Below are positions 1 through 9,674 of a DNA stretch of 64,000 nucleotides, in pieces. The DNA is from an uncultured Bacteroidales bacterium (lineage in GTDB: Bacteria > Bacteroidota > Bacteroidia > Bacteroidales > Salinivirgaceae): NCBI GenBank assembly GCA_937981765.1, contig CALJOM010000004.1, forward strand, positions 62,001 to 126,000, in the 5' to 3' direction. How positions within the stretch are numbered: the first letter of the stretch is position 1; each line of letters begins with the position of its first letter. A model generated the notes under the pieces. It did not search any database. It had not been told where the DNA came from and was given only the letters and a program-made list of their open reading frames with translations. The position numbers and the translations under genes are program-made.

Positions 1-1189
1 GGTGGTCGGTATATACACACAATTTTAACACGTTTTCAACAAAGCCCTGATGTGTGTTTGACAAAACATAGTTAACCCGCAATGCGGGGTGTTTTTGGGC
101 AATAATAGCATTGATTCGCTCAAGTTGTCGGCTTTGTTCCGAGGCAATAAAAACGGTGTACCCCCGTTCCGATAAATGGGAAATGTTGTCGATGAAAAAA
201 TCGATGTTTTTTGATAATGCCGGTTGTGGTTGAGTGTCAAACACGACGCCCTCATTATCAAACGAAAACGATCGTATAATGGATTGAAAAGAACAGAGTT
301 CGGAAATTAACAGCTCACTGTCAGCCAATCTTTCAGACAGGGATGGGTTGCTATTTTTCTTTTCGCCGGCCATCCTACTTAAAGCATGCAAACGTTCCGA
401 AATAAACCGCAGATCGTCGAAAACCACGAGGGTTTGCTTGGCTATTATTTGTGTTAGAGGAATTTGCTCCCCCAGCGAAGTGTCTACCGCTAAGTTAGGG
501 ATAAGGCCAATCGTATCGTAAAAATTGTCGGAAACCTGAGAGTCAATGTCAAATGTACGGATGCTTTCCACCATATCACCAAAGAAGTCGATTCGATAAG
601 GCTTAGTATTCGAGTAGGAAAAAACATCGATAATCGACCCCCTGACGGCAAAATGCCCCGGTTCGTAAACAAAATCCTCTTGGCGGAACTTGTAGCTTCG
701 CAGAAGATCGATTAAGAAGGTCATGGATATTTTTTCTCCCTTATGAAGCACCATGCTATTGGATTCAACGGCATTAACCGATGGAACTTTTTCAAGTATG
801 GCTTCTGGATACGAAACCATGAATAATGGCTTGCGAACAGGATCGATTATTTTACGTATTGCTTCACTTCGTAGCAGAGCCGATTCTTCGTCAACTTGTC
901 CAAAAACAGCGGATTTTTTGTAACCGGATATTAAAAATTCGCATCTATCATCGCCTAAAATATCCTGTGCTTCGTTATAAATATAAGCGGCCTCTTCTCT
1001 ATCGTTTAACAAAACCAGAAAATCGCGGCCAAACTCCTGAAAAAGCGAAAACAGCGTAAGCCCAAATGCTGAGCCATGCAGGCCAGATACGTAAACCGGG
1101 GAATCTTTCAATCGTATCCGAATATCTGCCAGAAGGGGGTGTTGACGAAAATAGGTGTTGAGCAGTTGAACGCTTGACAATGTCTCCAT
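1..1189 (-). CDS. mfd: Transcription-repair coupling factor Mfd, N-terminal part (cut by window edge)
   Basis: The minus strand is open from an ATG at 1189 to the left edge, about 396 codons with no stop, so only the N-terminal third of a roughly 1,100-residue protein is present. Mfd removes RNA polymerase stalled at DNA lesions and recruits UvrA. The visible part matches the UvrB-like N-terminal module: it starts METLSSVQLLNTYF, contains HGSAFGL and a YEPGHFAVRGSIIDVF-type stretch followed by YRIDFFGDMVESIR, the hallmark of UvrB/Mfd domain 1. The RNA-polymerase-binding and translocase domains would lie outside the window. No frameshift is seen. Identification rests on family recall of the RGSIIDVF / RIDFFGD signature. 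Confidence 0.9.
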   Translation of the reverse strand, partial: METLSSVQLLNTYFRQHPLLADIRIRLKDSPVYVSGLHGSAFGLTLFSLFQEFGRDFLVLLNDREEAAYIYNEAQDILGDDRCEFLISGYKKSAVFGQVDEESALLRSEAIRKIIDPVRKPLFMVSYPEAILEKVPSVNAVESNSMVLHKGEKISMTFLIDLLRSYKFRQEDFVYEPGHFAVRGSIIDVFSYSNTKPYRIDFFGDMVESIRTFDIDSQVSDNFYDTIGLIPNLAVDTSLGEQIPLTQIIAKQTLVVFDDLRFISERLHALSRMAGEKKNSNPSLSERLADSELLISELCSFQSIIRSFSFDNEGVVFDTQPQPALSKNIDFFIDNISHLSERGYTVFIASEQSRQLERINAIIAQKHPALRVNYVLSNTHQGFVENVLKLCVYTDH

Positions 1190-1352
1190 AAAATATATTG
1201 GAATTTCGAATCTCACCAATATCTAATAAAAATCACTAACATAACAAACTTTTTGCCACATTTGGCGGTTTTAATACATGGTTTGCTGTTTACACGTGGC
1301 TAAAGCCTATTAAACGACCAAAATTTGAAAGACATTAGGAGAACCTACCGTT

Positions 1353-2402
1353 TTAAAAATCAAGCAAGTTGGCAAGGTTAACCTGAAGCGATATGTGGTT
1401 AGCAACCTGAGCTAAATGGTATTGTGCACGGGCATAGTTTAGGGTAACCCCTTTGTATTTAATGCCTAATCCAACAGAAATGCCCGATATTGAAGGCTTT
1501 GGAATAGTTTTAAGCTCACTTCGACGTAAAAAGTTGTAGCCAAACTGTAAATAAAAAGCGCGGCTTGGTATTAATTCAACACCGAAGATTGTATGTCGCA
1601 ATAAATTTTCAAGCTCGTCGTAGATGTAATCTTTTTCAATTGCCTCCGGAGGCATGTTGGTGTTGTTGGGTTCGCTTACGTTTTGGTTGGTATATAACAG
1701 ACTTTTGTGAGTAAGGTTATAAAACATAAACGAGAATCGAAAAGGCGCATGTTGCAACTTAGTGCTGAAACCGGCCTGAATATCATAAGGAATTTCTTCA
1801 ATTGATCCGTCAACATAAGGTCTAAACTGTTTTCCAACATTGGTTACCACGAGACTAAATGTGGTTCCGATGGTTGGATTAAGATAGTGCAGACCAAGAT
1901 CGAAAGCAGCCCCGTACGACACGTAAGTTTCAATTTTAGAATAAATTGGTTTGACCGTAGCTCCAAGATGAATGTTCTTAAACAATTCCTTTGACCATAT
2001 CAGATAAAACACAAAATCGTTTCCTGTAAAGTGGCCTAAGTCGTACCCGAACTCATCCATACGTCGAAACTCCCCATAGTCGAGCATTTGAAGACCAACG
2101 GCAATATTCCCCCGTTCCTTGAGGGTATAGGAGTATAAAAAACTACCATACTTGATTCCGGCGCCGTAAGTGGTTGCCTGCATAGAAAAATCATGGCTCA
2201 TCTCCTTTTTCAGGAGCGACGGATTGTTAAACGTTAACGACAGGTCGTTATCGGCCACAGCTATCGACTTCCCACCTAATCCGGCAATTCGTGGAGATTG
2301 TGGAAGTTCATAGGTCCTGTAGATTCCAGTAAACCTACTTTGTGCTATTGCACCAAATTCGGTTAACAAAAACAGGGAAAGAATGATTTTTTGTAAATTC
2401 AT
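1353..2402 (-). CDS. porQ: Type IX secretion system protein PorQ
   Basis: PorQ is an outer-membrane beta-barrel protein of the Bacteroidota type IX secretion system, where it works with PorU, PorV and PorZ in anchoring and processing of cargo at the cell surface. The family pattern is clear: residues after the signal peptide give a RIAGLGG block, an NDLSLTFNNPSLL motif, then alternating amphipathic strands with a KPIYSKIETYVSYG segment and an NVGKQFRPY turn. I start at the internal ATG at 2402, because MNLQKIILSLFLL...AIAQ is a signal peptide; the longer frame up to 2462 adds 20 residues that would bury it. About 349 residues is normal. The protein encoded at 62689-63744 carries a type IX sorting domain, so substrate and machinery part share the window. 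Confidence 0.88.
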   Translation of the reverse strand: MNLQKIILSLFLLTEFGAIAQSRFTGIYRTYELPQSPRIAGLGGKSIAVADNDLSLTFNNPSLLKKEMSHDFSMQATTYGAGIKYGSFLYSYTLKERGNIAVGLQMLDYGEFRRMDEFGYDLGHFTGNDFVFYLIWSKELFKNIHLGATVKPIYSKIETYVSYGAAFDLGLHYLNPTIGTTFSLVVTNVGKQFRPYVDGSIEEIPYDIQAGFSTKLQHAPFRFSFMFYNLTHKSLLYTNQNVSEPNNTNMPPEAIEKDYIYDELENLLRHTIFGVELIPSRAFYLQFGYNFLRRSELKTIPKPSISGISVGLGIKYKGVTLNYARAQYHLAQVANHISLQVNLANLLDF

Positions 2403-2490
2403 AATGGGAGCCTCGAATGTAAATAAAACGCTTTGCTTCAGCGGATAGTATACCTTCAACAAGAAATAGCCATTGGATTCTCCATAAGTA

Positions 2491-2521
2491 AAACAAAAAA
2501 CCGCCCGTTTAATCCGGGCGG
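2491..2521 (-). terminator. Rho-independent terminator after ahcY
   Basis: A perfect 7-bp GC stem CCGCCCG / CGGGCGG (2501-2507 with 2515-2521, seven-base loop) lies 8 bases past the ahcY stop. On the minus strand it is followed by TTTTTTG, a good intrinsic terminator tail. Confidence 0.85.
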
Positions 2522-2528
2522 AATTTTG

Positions 2529-3947
2529 TTAGTATCTGTAATGATCGGGTTTATACGGGCCTTCTAGGGGCACACCAATGTAATCCGCCTGCTCTTTGGT
2601 TAATTGTGTAAGTTTAACGCCTATTTTTTCCAAATGAAGGCGGGCAACCATTTCGTCAAGATGTTTGGGTAGTCGATAAACGCCTATTTTGTAATTATTT
2701 TTCCACAAGTCGATCTGAGCGAGAGTTTGATTGGTAAACGAGTTGCTCATAACAAACGATGGGTGTCCTGTTGCACAACCGAGATTAACCAAACGCCCTT
2801 CGGCTAAAAGAATGATGCTGTGACCATCAGGGAAGTAATACTGATCGACCTGGGGTTTGATATTAACCTTTTTAATTCCCGGCCAGGCTTCCAATTCGGC
2901 TACCTGGATTTCATTGTCGAAGTGGCCAATGTTGCAAACAATAGCCTGATCTTTCATTTTCGACATGTGTTCGGCCGTAATCACATCGCGGTTTCCGGTA
3001 GCTGTAACGTAAATGTCAGCTATTGGGAGAGCATCTTCAACTGTTTTAACTTCAAAGCCCTCCATAGCAGCTTGAAGTGCACAAATGGGGTCGATTTCGG
3101 TTACAATCACGCGTGCACCATAGGCACGAAGACTTCTGGCCGAACCTTTACCAACATCACCATAGCCGCATACCACGCAGACCTTACCGGCTAGCATGAT
3201 GTCGGTTGCGCGTTTAATACCATCGGCCAACGACTCCCGACATCCGTAAAGGTTGTCGAATTTGGATTTTGTAACCGAGTCGTTTACATTGATGGCAGGG
3301 AAACGAAGTTTGCCTTGATCCATCATTTGGTAGAGACGATGCACTCCGGTTGTTGTTTCCTCCGAAACACCTTTGATATCACCGATACGCTTGCTGAAAT
3401 AGTTGGGTTCGTTGGCTAAAATTTTCTTTACCATTTTCAGCAATTCTGCCTCATCTTCACCCGAGGGTTTTCTGTCGAGGATGGATGGGTTTTGTTCGGC
3501 ATCCAAACCGAGATGAATCATGAGGGTTGCGTCGCCACCGTCGTCAACTATAAGATTGGGACCTTTGCCTTCGGGAAAATTGAGTGCCTGGAATGTACAC
3601 CACCAGTATTCTTCCAACGTTTCGCCTTTCCACGCAAACACAGGTATGCCTAAATCTGCTATTGCGGCTGCGGCATGGTCCTGAGTGCTGAAAATATTGC
3701 AGCTTGCCCAACGAACCTGAGCACCAAGTTTTACAAGGGTTTTAATTAAAACGGCTGTCTGAATGGTCATATGAAGCGAGCCGGTGATACGCGCCCCTTT
3801 TAGCGGTTGTTCGTTACCATACATTTTCTGAAGGGCCATTAAGCCTGGCATCTCCTTTTCGGCGAGTTCTATCTCCTTGTGGCCCCAACGTGCCAACGAC
3901 ATATCGGCAACTTTGTAGGGAATTGTTTCTATCGATTGTAATAGCAT
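2529..3947 (-). CDS. ahcY: Adenosylhomocysteinase (SAH hydrolase)
   Basis: It hydrolyses S-adenosylhomocysteine to adenosine and homocysteine, relieving product inhibition of methyltransferases in the activated methyl cycle. The 472-residue length fits the family. Visible motifs are [12 protein letters not shown] near residue 57, a substrate-site stretch [11 protein letters not shown] at about 222-232, the NAD-binding GYGDVGKG at 261-268, and the C-terminal PYKPDHYRY tail that reaches into the neighbouring subunit. It follows the protease gene at 3975 by only 27 bases on the same strand, so the two may be cotranscribed, and it is closed by the hairpin at 2501-2521. No SAH riboswitch is evident upstream. 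Confidence 0.97.
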   Translation of the reverse strand: MLLQSIETIPYKVADMSLARWGHKEIELAEKEMPGLMALQKMYGNEQPLKGARITGSLHMTIQTAVLIKTLVKLGAQVRWASCNIFSTQDHAAAAIADLGIPVFAWKGETLEEYWWCTFQALNFPEGKGPNLIVDDGGDATLMIHLGLDAEQNPSILDRKPSGEDEAELLKMVKKILANEPNYFSKRIGDIKGVSEETTTGVHRLYQMMDQGKLRFPAINVNDSVTKSKFDNLYGCRESLADGIKRATDIMLAGKVCVVCGYGDVGKGSARSLRAYGARVIVTEIDPICALQAAMEGFEVKTVEDALPIADIYVTATGNRDVITAEHMSKMKDQAIVCNIGHFDNEIQVAELEAWPGIKKVNIKPQVDQYYFPDGHSIILLAEGRLVNLGCATGHPSFVMSNSFTNQTLAQIDLWKNNYKIGVYRLPKHLDEMVARLHLEKIGVKLTQLTKEQADYIGVPLEGPYKPDHYRY

Positions 3948-3974
3948 AAAGTGATGTTGTTTATTTGATTTTTA

Positions 3975-5567
3975 TTACTTGCTAAGGACCTCCAACGCTT
4001 TTAGCACAGTTGGATCTATTTCGTTCATTATTTGATAGTAAACACCGTCGCCCAAGAGATTTCTGATTACCAATGCTTTAACTTGCTTAACAAGAAATTT
4101 ATCGGCCGGTTTTGTGTTGAAATCATTGGCTTTTACACCTTTGCCTTTGGCATAGCGAACAAATTCATCAATGATGTTTTGGCCGTCGAGATATTTTTCA
4201 AGATCCAACGGGGATTTAAATTGTGAAAGGGTTGCACGATTCCGGTCGGAGTAGTCGTAAGAGAATTGATAGGCCAATCCGCGTGCATGAACTGTTTCAG
4301 CAAAACCGGAGGCGCTGGTTGTATCGGCGGGCACAAAAATGTCGGGCATTATTCCTCCGCCCCCATAAACAACTTTTCCTCCTGGAGTTACATATTTTTC
4401 GTTCTTGTTGAGTTTAATACTGTCAACCACGGTAAACTCACCCCGCTGATATCGTTTTAACAAATCTTTGCTATACTCTTCTTCATTTTTATAGGGTTTT
4501 TGAATGCATCGTCCGGTGGGCGTGTAATATCGGGCAACCGTGAGCCTCAACTCACTACCGTCGCGGAAATAGATAGGTTCTTGCACCAAGCCTTTTCCAA
4601 AACTACGCCGGCCTATAATAGTACCTCTATCGTTATCCTGGATAGCTCCGGCTAATATTTCGCTGGCCGACGCGCTCCATTCGTCGATCAGGATTGTCAA
4701 CGGGTTGTTTTGTAAAAATCCACGTGCCGAAGAGAAATAATCGAATCTGGGTCGGGCCTGCCCCTGTGTGTAAACAATTAATTTTCCGGCCGGAAGAAAT
4801 TCATCGACAATACGAATTGCATCCTGCATAACTCCTCCGCCATTTCCCCGGAGGTCTACAATAAATCTCTCCGCCCCTTGTTGCTTCAATTCTTTGATTT
4901 TTTCCATAAACTCCTGGTAGGTGGTCATGCTAAAGCGGTCGATACGGATAAATCCAATCTTAGGGCTAATGATATAGGCAGTTTCAACACTACGGATAGG
5001 AATTTTATCGCGAACAATTTCAAAATCGAGCAATTTATCCACATCGGGACGAAGAATGCTCACCTTAACCCTGGTGCCTTTGGGGCCTTTAAGTTTCTTC
5101 ATTACCTGATCGTTGGAAATTTTTACACCGGCAATTATGGTGTCGTTAACCTTTACGATTCTATCGCCTCCACGTATTCCTACCTTTTCGCTCGGACCTC
5201 CGGGAATGGTGTTAATAACATGAACCGTGTCGTTCCGTATATTAAACTGGATTCCGATTCCCTCAAAATTGCCGCGGATGGGCTCATCGAGAGCTTCTCT
5301 ATCTTGGGCAGGAATGTACACCGAATGGGGGTCGAGTTGTTCTACCAAAATTGGAATGGCCTTTTCAACCAAGGTATCGTATTTTAGCGTATCGACATAG
5401 TTACGCACTACAATTTCGAGCAAATCGTTTAGCTTATTGTGCGTGATATAGCCTGAATGGGTAGTTGAAAATTTTTGAAACAGGGATTTTTGTAACAACA
5501 TCCCAACAACTAAACTAATTCCAACAATGGCAGGAATCAGGGTCTTAACGTTCGATTTAAGGTTCAT
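3975..5567 (-). CDS. S41 family C-terminal processing peptidase (CtpA-like)
   Basis: A periplasmic serine protease of the Tsp/CtpA group, which cleaves substrates near their C-termini. A membrane anchor or signal segment at residues 9-25 precedes an N-terminal helical part. A PDZ domain follows at about 100-180, with a GIGIQF and RGGDRIVKVND pattern. The S41 catalytic core has FIVDLRGNGGG at 236-245, the SASASE box around 298-303 carrying the nucleophile, and RSFGKGLVQ supplying the general-base lysine at about 325. The region after residue 340 holds a two-Cys-free YYTPTGRCIQKP stretch common in Bacteroidota members. At 530 residues it is the usual size. Physiological substrate is unknown. 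Confidence 0.92.
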   Translation of the reverse strand: MNLKSNVKTLIPAIVGISLVVGMLLQKSLFQKFSTTHSGYITHNKLNDLLEIVVRNYVDTLKYDTLVEKAIPILVEQLDPHSVYIPAQDREALDEPIRGNFEGIGIQFNIRNDTVHVINTIPGGPSEKVGIRGGDRIVKVNDTIIAGVKISNDQVMKKLKGPKGTRVKVSILRPDVDKLLDFEIVRDKIPIRSVETAYIISPKIGFIRIDRFSMTTYQEFMEKIKELKQQGAERFIVDLRGNGGGVMQDAIRIVDEFLPAGKLIVYTQGQARPRFDYFSSARGFLQNNPLTILIDEWSASASEILAGAIQDNDRGTIIGRRSFGKGLVQEPIYFRDGSELRLTVARYYTPTGRCIQKPYKNEEEYSKDLLKRYQRGEFTVVDSIKLNKNEKYVTPGGKVVYGGGGIMPDIFVPADTTSASGFAETVHARGLAYQFSYDYSDRNRATLSQFKSPLDLEKYLDGQNIIDEFVRYAKGKGVKANDFNTKPADKFLVKQVKALVIRNLLGDGVYYQIMNEIDPTVLKALEVLSK

Positions 5568-5612
5568 GATAGTGGTTCAGTTAAATTTTCCCGCATTTGA
5601 GTATGGAAGATT

Positions 5613-6056
5613 CTATTCTTGTGAATCGAGTGGAATATAAACCATTTCTACACCGGCTCTTTCGAGCAATCGCTTGCCGTCGTCGAGGCGATAAAGTTCG
5701 GAGTAAACCACGCGCTTTATTCCGGATTGAATTATCAACTTGGCACATTCTATACATGGGGCGGCTGTAACGTAAAGCGTAGCGCCTTCCGACGAGTTTG
5801 AACTTTTAGCAACCTTTGTAATGGCATTAGCCTCGGCATGGAGCACATAGGGTTTTGTTGTTTCGGGGGTTTCTTCGCACTCGTTTTCAAATCCTGCCGG
5901 TGTGCCATTGTAGCCGTCGGAAATTATCATCTTATCCTTAACCAACAAAGCACCTACTTTTCGACGTTTACAATAGGAGTTTTCGGCCCAGATTCTGGCC
6001 ATTCGAAGGTAACGTTCGTCAAGTTTCCGTTGTTTTTCGGTGCGGTTTTCTTCCAT
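5613..6056 (-). CDS. Deoxycytidylate (dCMP) deaminase
   Basis: A zinc enzyme that deaminates dCMP to dUMP, feeding thymidylate synthesis. Zinc-site motifs are HAEANAI (histidine ligand plus proton-shuttle glutamate) and PCIEC (two cysteine ligands), with the GYNGTPAGF substrate loop before them. I start at ATG 6056 rather than 6071: a TAnnTTTG promoter box at 6069-6076 overlaps the upstream ATG, and MEENRTEKQRKLDERYL looks like a natural N-terminus. The gene lies 45 bases upstream of the S41 protease on the same strand. A dUTPase that also supplies dUMP is at 49105. Confidence 0.93.
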   Translation of the reverse strand: MEENRTEKQRKLDERYLRMARIWAENSYCKRRKVGALLVKDKMIISDGYNGTPAGFENECEETPETTKPYVLHAEANAITKVAKSSNSSEGATLYVTAAPCIECAKLIIQSGIKRVVYSELYRLDDGKRLLERAGVEMVYIPLDSQE

Positions 6057-6068
6057 AACTGTCGATAA

Positions 6069-6076
6069 CAAATTTA
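6069..6076 (-). promoter_or_regulatory. Candidate promoter -7 box for the dCMP deaminase gene
   Basis: On the minus strand TAAATTTG matches the Bacteroidota TAnnTTTG -7 box. It sits 12 bases before the chosen ATG at 6056, implying a very short leader. A clear -33 TTG was not found. Confidence 0.4.
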
Positions 6077-6095
6077 CAGCAGCTTTGTTTTAAAT

Positions 6096-6983
6096 CTACT
6101 TGAGGGTAAATGAACTTGTTCCAATATGGCGGTTATCGGCAAATAGTTCAATTTTGTAAATACCTTTGGGAAGTTCATCGGTAACGTCGACAAAGATACA
6201 CACATCCAACGACTCGTTTTGATAATCAACCTCGCGACGGGCGCTGTATAAAAGTTTTTCGCCATCGACATTGACCGAGTCTTGCTGTTCATTGGGAATA
6301 ATTGCTCCGCCGGGTGCGGTAACCTGAACATAAATGAATCTGTTTCCAGGCTTTGCAATTGGATTTTGATCGAGCGTAAAGCAAACTTTTATTTTTTCAA
6401 CGTTGCGGGCACGGGTTGCCTCTTTACCTCTACGGGTTAAACCCAGGGCGAAAATGTTTATCGGACGTAAAACACTGGCAAGATCCACCTTCTCAGAGGC
6501 CTCTTCAAGCTTTTTGGAAATTTGAGCCCGTTCGGTTTCAACCTGCTGAATACGTTTTTTAACCTGCTGATTTTCCTGACGCAAGGCTATGTTGCTTTGA
6601 TTTAATGAATCAATTTGCACGATATAGCTACGCATGATTTTTCTAAGAGTTGCTAGCTCGCGTTCGTATTCGGTAAATTTAGCCTGACTGAAATTTCGTT
6701 CTCTCTGGAGGCGCGTTAGAAGTTCTCTAACTTTCTCCTTTTCCGCCAGCAGTTGTCGATTTATTTCTTCGTTGTTGGTTTTCAGGTTGTCGTATTCTAA
6801 AATCATTTCAACTAAACGTCCCTGAAGGCTGTCTTTAGTAACCGTAAGTTCGGTATTGATTTCAACCTGTTTAATGTTTTTCGATTTCTCTCTAAAGTAT
6901 AAAACACTCAGCCCGAGGGTAAGCACCAAAAGAATAGCAATCAGAATGTTTTGAGTTTGATGCTGTTTCGAATTTTCTGTCAT
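6096..6983 (-). CDS. Membrane-anchored coiled-coil protein of unknown function
   Basis: I do not recognise a named family. From the ATG at 6983 the protein has about 295 residues: a short cytoplasmic tail, one membrane helix at about 10-28 (NILIAILLVLTLGLSVLYF), a long heptad-rich charged coiled coil to about residue 165, then a compact beta-rich C-terminal domain with IYVQVTAPGGAIIP and GIYKIELFADNRHIG segments, resembling an immunoglobulin-like fold. The alternative ATG at 7004 lies inside the promoter box at 7002-7009, so the shorter start is preferred. Topology suggests a periplasmic spacer protein; a role in envelope or gliding/secretion is only a guess. Confidence 0.8.
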   Translation of the reverse strand: MTENSKQHQTQNILIAILLVLTLGLSVLYFREKSKNIKQVEINTELTVTKDSLQGRLVEMILEYDNLKTNNEEINRQLLAEKEKVRELLTRLQRERNFSQAKFTEYERELATLRKIMRSYIVQIDSLNQSNIALRQENQQVKKRIQQVETERAQISKKLEEASEKVDLASVLRPINIFALGLTRRGKEATRARNVEKIKVCFTLDQNPIAKPGNRFIYVQVTAPGGAIIPNEQQDSVNVDGEKLLYSARREVDYQNESLDVCIFVDVTDELPKGIYKIELFADNRHIGTSSFTLK

Positions 6984-7001
6984 AACTTTTGATTTTTTTT
7001 G

Positions 7002-7009
7002 CAAAGATA
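7002..7009 (-). promoter_or_regulatory. Candidate promoter -7 box for the coiled-coil gene
   Basis: TATCTTTG on the minus strand is an exact TAnnTTTG match, 18 bases upstream of the ATG at 6983. It overlaps the ATG at 7004 and therefore decides between the two possible starts. Confidence 0.55.
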
Positions 7010-8273
7010 GTTTTTAATATTTCATTTAAATATCGATCCAACTATGAAACGTAAAGTCTATCTTTTGTGAGCCAAAAAGTGTGAGTTTCATTTAGCTTTG
7101 CGTCACAATAACAAAAGTTTTGCCATATAATTTCGGGTTGTTTTGTTTCAATAAATGAATAATTGGGTCTAAAGAGATAGGCGATAAAAGTATGTTTTTT
7201 AAAAGCAACTTTTTCCCCGACAGCAAAAAATAGCTTTATAGTTTGGCAATTTTATAAGCTGGTAAAAATTAAACTCTTATTCAAATGCCTTTCTTTATCT
7301 ATATTAATGCCCTCACTCATTACGTAGGTTTTGTAGAAAACAATATAGAGCGGAGAATTTTTGGATTATGGATATCGAAATGATTAAGCAGTGTTGAAAA
7401 ACATGAAATATACCATTAACATTAAACAAAAAAAGTTTATAGCCTATTGAATCCAAAGCCTCTGATTATTTTAACCAAGTAAATAAAAAACAGAACATTA
7501 GAGAATGCAATAATATCGAAAAATAGCATTTAAAAGCCGATAAAATATGTTTTTAAATGGATATTTCCTTTAGAAAGATTCTTTGTTGAATTTTTCAAAA
7601 CAACTTTAGGAAAATAGATGTGATTAAAATAATATGCCGCGTTGGTAGCGTTAAACCCTTTTGGTAAGGATGTTAACATACAAAACAATAATAGTTCACA
7701 ATTTACGGCCAATAACAGTGCCCATTAGAAGCTTACAAGAAATTTATTCCTATTGTCTTCCCGGCATTGAAGCATTTCTTAACATTTTTTAACACAAAAT
7801 GATAAATAGGCCTAATTTCAACAGATTCTACCAAGCCAACATTTCAATGTATATAAAAATGATGGGTCGGTTTAGAAGTTAACCGTTTCTAGTGCAGTTA
7901 CCGTTGAAAGGGAATAAATAAAAGTACTACCAATCCAAAATAGAAGAAAGCGATTACACGTTTATATAAGATTAATGTGTTTTTAGTGGGTTATATTCTT
8001 TTCAGGGAAAAACATCAATAAAAGGTTATCGAAGGGTGGTTTAAATACCTTTTTTTGCTTATTTTTATAGCTAAAAATTTTGTTTTTATTAATAAATTAT
8101 AAAAAAAGGTTTCAACAACGACACGCCTTTGATGCTCCTCGGTACTTTGTTTTTAACCAAACAGTTGGTGTAAAACATCCTCCTTAAGATTAATGATATA
8201 AACAGTTTTTTTATCTTTTATCGAAATAATAAAACACTGCAACGATTCTATTGTTTTTTTTAAAAATAACCCT
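7010..8273. other. 1.26 kb AT-rich gap without a credible gene
   Basis: No open frame here has a recognisable product. A 60-codon frame on the minus strand (7530-7712) looks random. A 32-codon plus-strand frame at 7285-7383 contains HYVGF...NNIERRI, which is reminiscent of the GIY-YIG nuclease core (YxGxTxxxxxR) but is far too short and lacks the preceding GIY strand, so at most it is a decayed fragment. Runs of T and A are frequent. I see no tRNA, clear riboswitch or convincing terminator. Confidence 0.4.
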
Positions 8274-9674
8274 ATGAACCACTACCGAATTGAACACGAC
8301 ACCATGGGTGAAGTTAAAGTTCCATCCCACAAATATTGGGGAGCACAAACCGAACGTTCGCGGCAAAATTTTGCCATTGGACCCGAAGCCTCTATGCCCA
8401 AAGAGGTTATTTACGCCCTTGCCATAGCTAAAAAAGCAGCTGCGTTAGCCAACCATCGCTTGGGAAAACTCTCTGCCGAAAAAATGGAGCTCATTTGCAC
8501 CGTATGTGACGAAATAACCCAAGGCAAACTCGACGACCAGTTTCCGCTGGTTATCTGGCAAACAGGCTCAGGCACACAAACCAACATGAACGTCAACGAG
8601 GTTATTTCCAACCGAGCCCATGTGCTTCAGGGGAAAAAGCTGGGAGAAGGTAAACCATTACTTCACCCGAACGATGATGTTAACATGTCGCAATCGTCGA
8701 ACGACATTTTCCCCACGGCAATGAATATTGCTGCCTACCTTATTGTAACTCAAAAACTCCTTCCCGCCTTAGAAAAAATACACCAGGTTCTTCTGCAAAA
8801 GTCGGAAGAATACTCTGGCATAGTTAAAATCGGGCGAACCCACTTTATGGATGCTACCCCGTTGACTTTAGGACAAGAGTTTAGCGGCTATGCAGCGCAG
8901 GTGGCATTTGCTATTAAATCCATCAAAAATTCGCTTCCAGGACTAGCACAATTAGTCATTGGCGGCACTGCTGTAGGAACAGGCCTGAACGCTCCCAAAA
9001 ATTTCGACGTGTTGGTTACCGAAATCATCTCCAACCTAACCAACGCCCCTTTTACCCCTGCCGACAACAAATTTGCTGGACTAGCCGCTCACGATGCGTT
9101 TGTAATTACACACAGCGCAATCAAACAAGCGGCAATTAGTTTATTCAAAATGGCCAACGATTTGCGGGTAATGGCCTCCGGCCCAAGAAGTGGTATCGGA
9201 GAGATAATTCTGCCAGCCAACGAACCCGGTTCATCCATCATGCCCGGAAAAGTAAACCCAACACAAATAGAGGCGCTTACCATGGTTTGTGTTCAAATTT
9301 TCGGTAACGATACAGCCATCTCGTTCGCCAACGCCAACGGACATTTTGAGCTCAATGTTTTTAAGCCCTTAATTATAGCCAATTTCCTCTCTTCCGCCCA
9401 CCTTCTTGCCGATGCTGTTATAAGTTTCATCGACCATTGTTTGGATGGTTTGAAGCCCAACTATGTTCGAATACAAAAGCATGTGGAAAACTCTTTGATG
9501 TTGGTTACTGCCTTGAGCCCACACATTGGGTACGAAAAAGCCGCGGAAATAGCTAAGCTGGCGCATAACCAAAGCCTTTCGTTAAAAGAGGCTGCCCTAA
9601 AACTTGGATATGTAAGCGCCGAGGAATTCGATAAGATGGTTGTTCCCGAAAAAATGACACATCCCGACCATTAA
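8274..9674 (+). CDS. fumC: Class II fumarate hydratase
   Basis: Reversibly hydrates fumarate to L-malate in the TCA cycle; a cofactor-free homotetramer of the aspartase/fumarase superfamily. Diagnostic stretches are [13 protein letters not shown] (residues about 99-111), [14 protein letters not shown], the [17 protein letters not shown] histidine segment near 185, and the signature loop [11 protein letters not shown] at about 320. The 466-residue length is standard. The gene stands alone on the plus strand after a long AT-rich gap. Its TAA overlaps the stop of the convergent glycosyltransferase in a shared TTAA. Third positions look C-rich, as expected if this side of the chromosome is the C-rich half. 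Confidence 0.96.
   Translation: MNHYRIEHDTMGEVKVPSHKYWGAQTERSRQNFAIGPEASMPKEVIYALAIAKKAAALANHRLGKLSAEKMELICTVCDEITQGKLDDQFPLVIWQTGSGTQTNMNVNEVISNRAHVLQGKKLGEGKPLLHPNDDVNMSQSSNDIFPTAMNIAAYLIVTQKLLPALEKIHQVLLQKSEEYSGIVKIGRTHFMDATPLTLGQEFSGYAAQVAFAIKSIKNSLPGLAQLVIGGTAVGTGLNAPKNFDVLVTEIISNLTNAPFTPADNKFAGLAAHDAFVITHSAIKQAAISLFKMANDLRVMASGPRSGIGEIILPANEPGSSIMPGKVNPTQIEALTMVCVQIFGNDTAISFANANGHFELNVFKPLIIANFLSSAHLLADAVISFIDHCLDGLKPNYVRIQKHVENSLMLVTALSPHIGYEKAAEIAKLAHNQSLSLKEAALKLGYVSAEEFDKMVVPEKMTHPDH

Noticed and set aside
2820-3194. 124-codon plus-strand frame inside ahcY
   Set aside because: It lies wholly antisense to a well-supported gene; codon use and length fit a shadow frame.
7530-7712. 60-codon open frame on the minus strand in the long gap
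   Set aside because: No family resemblance, composition like the surrounding non-coding DNA, no ribosome site or promoter box; treated as chance.
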